A stretch of 64,000 nt of DNA. It comes from Pelomonas aquatica. GTDB lineage: Bacteria; Pseudomonadota; Gammaproteobacteria; Burkholderiales; Burkholderiaceae_C. The stretch lies in contig NZ_JAPPUW010000019.1 of assembly GCF_026712205.1 (NCBI RefSeq), positions 28,183-92,182 of the forward strand, given 5' to 3'. Position 1 is the first letter of the stretch. Each line of letters begins with the position of its first letter. The notes beneath the pieces were generated by a model, which made no database searches, had not been told where the DNA came from, and saw nothing but the letters and a program-made list of their open reading frames with translations. A program made the position numbers and the translations under genes. Of this stretch, positions 63,438-64,000 are shown one piece after another.

Positions 63438-63849
63438 GGTGAATCCTCGTCTAGAGGCGGGATTCTAAAGTTTGTGCCGGCCGGTCGCTCGGGGAAGAGG
63501 ATGGCGGCCGGGCTGCTCGGGTCGCACGGAGGCCGGCGCCGCCGAATTGCCGGGGCGTCGGCGTGACTGTTTGCAATCTGCTTGATGGCATTCGTATGTT
63601 GCCCAAACATTCGCCGCAGCAACAACAATCGTCACTGAAAAGCGGGACAACGCCTTGGAACTTCATGCCCAGCCCCCAGTCTCGGACTACACACGGTAAA
63701 AACCCGAGTCGAGGTTCACGAGCACTTCCCCACCGAATTTGGGCCGCCCAACCTCTCTGAGAGCAGAGCAGCAATCTCGGAGCCGTTCTCCTCCTCCTCC
63801 CTCCCTCCCTCGTTGGCTCCGAGGCGTTCCGCGGCCACTTTTACGTCCA
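63438..63849. other. gene-free stretch with a possible small RNA unit
   Basis: I see no supported protein gene. A plausible forward promoter is TTGCAA (63571-63576), an 18-base gap, then TATGTT (63595-63600). From there to the terminator at 63850-63877 is a transcript of about 270 bases, with a CT-rich tract (about 63789-63811) and only a 31-codon frame that looks random. It could be a small RNA or the tail of a lost gene. The 5' part (63438-63560) holds the leader of the ferritin-like gene. Confidence 0.35.
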
Positions 63850-63877
63850 GGCCCGTGTCGTCGACACGGGCCTTTTT
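63850..63877 (+). terminator. strong Rho-independent terminator
   Basis: GGCCCGTGTC-gtc-GACACGGGCC forms a ten-base perfect stem with a three-base loop, followed by TTTTT. No protein gene ends just before it on this strand. It directly precedes the group II intron start, the preferred target setting of class C introns. Confidence 0.9.
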
Positions 63878-63881
63878 CTGG

Positions 63882-64000
63882 GTGCGCCCGGCAGGGTGCA
63901 CCTACTCGGAGGTGAGAGTCCTCTATCAGCCCGGCAAGGGGAATGGTTAGCCAATGGCAAGGGTTCCGCGGGTGACTGTGGGTCTGAAGGAAGCCGGATG
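63882..64000 (+). mobile_element. 5' end of a group II (class C-like) intron
   Basis: The intron begins GTGCGCCCGGCAGGG and continues with conserved domain I text: 'ACTCGGAGGTGAGAGTCCTC', 'AATGGTTAGCCAATGGCAAG' and 'GGTCTGAAGGAAGCCGGATG'. This matches the start of bacterial group II introns carrying a reverse transcriptase/maturase, which would lie beyond the window. Its position five bases after a terminator hairpin and T-run fits class C insertion. The exact first base is by likeness. Confidence 0.78.

Noticed and set aside
63563..63760. 65-codon forward frame near the right edge
   Set aside because: Begins before the predicted transcription start, has no ribosome site and random-looking composition.

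Overview
The window is about 70% GC, with long genes, strong G/C bias at third codon positions and many ATGA/TGATG stop-start overlaps. The order fur / bamE-dapB-exbB, the glnE / yhdP pair and the general gene style point to a betaproteobacterium of the order Burkholderiales, probably near Rubrivivax, Roseateles or Mitsuaria. This placement is inferred from gene content; no rRNA gene is present.

Layout. 1-4.0 kb: 5' part of a bacterial alpha-2-macroglobulin gene and an AraC regulator, followed by a DMT exporter. 5.0-13.4 kb: a leftward run of branched-chain amino acid (Liv) ABC transporter genes with two LivH/LivM pairs, two LivF, one LivG and one binding protein, plus an alpha/beta hydrolase. 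13.4-14.9 kb: an intact IS110-family insertion sequence. Its 5' non-coding end folds as a bridge RNA, and its four guide segments match the two host flanks and the two element ends. 14.9-18.5 kb: exbB, dapB, bamE, fur, a DUF protein and a rhombosortase. 18.7-20.7 kb: a partner-switching module (FHA-PP2C phosphatase, STAS protein, HATPase kinase). 20.7-32.5 kb: glnE, yhdP, an FAD oxidoreductase, a DMT exporter, a GST, a CYTH-CHAD protein and a decayed HepT/MntA toxin-antitoxin pair.

32.5-39.4 kb is a selenium locus. senB-selD-gdx run leftward and senA runs rightward, followed by a PhnCDE-type ABC importer that is probably for an inorganic selenium oxyanion. Together SelD (selenophosphate), SenB (selenosugar) and SenA (C-Se bond to hercynine) are the known selenoneine pathway. 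A decayed IS630 copy sits exactly in the stop codon of the last permease. It is followed by a broken LysR gene fused to a broken TPR gene (40.4-41.4 kb).

41.4-60.1 kb is a sulfur region. It holds an operon of GntR regulator, AprA-like flavoprotein, ferredoxin, sulfonate/nitrate-type ABC importer, HEAT protein and DUF971 protein. Next come cystathionine gamma-synthase/lyase and a cystathionine beta-synthase-type enzyme, a polar amino acid (cystine-like) importer without its ATPase, O-acetylhomoserine sulfhydrylase, and a complete family 2A encapsulin locus. That locus has an SrpI-like shell, a cysteine desulfurase cargo with a long disordered N-terminus, serine acetyltransferase and rhodanese. 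60.4-63.4 kb: a YtrA-type GntR/ABC exporter operon and a ferritin-like diiron protein. The right edge holds an orphan transcription unit ending in a strong terminator, immediately followed by the 5' end of a group IIC-like intron.

How it fits together: the selenium and sulfur regions form a chalcogen-metabolism block, with uptake of selenium and organosulfur, trans-sulfuration, cysteine synthesis and desulfuration in a protein shell. It is separated from the housekeeping genes by insertion sequences and gene debris.
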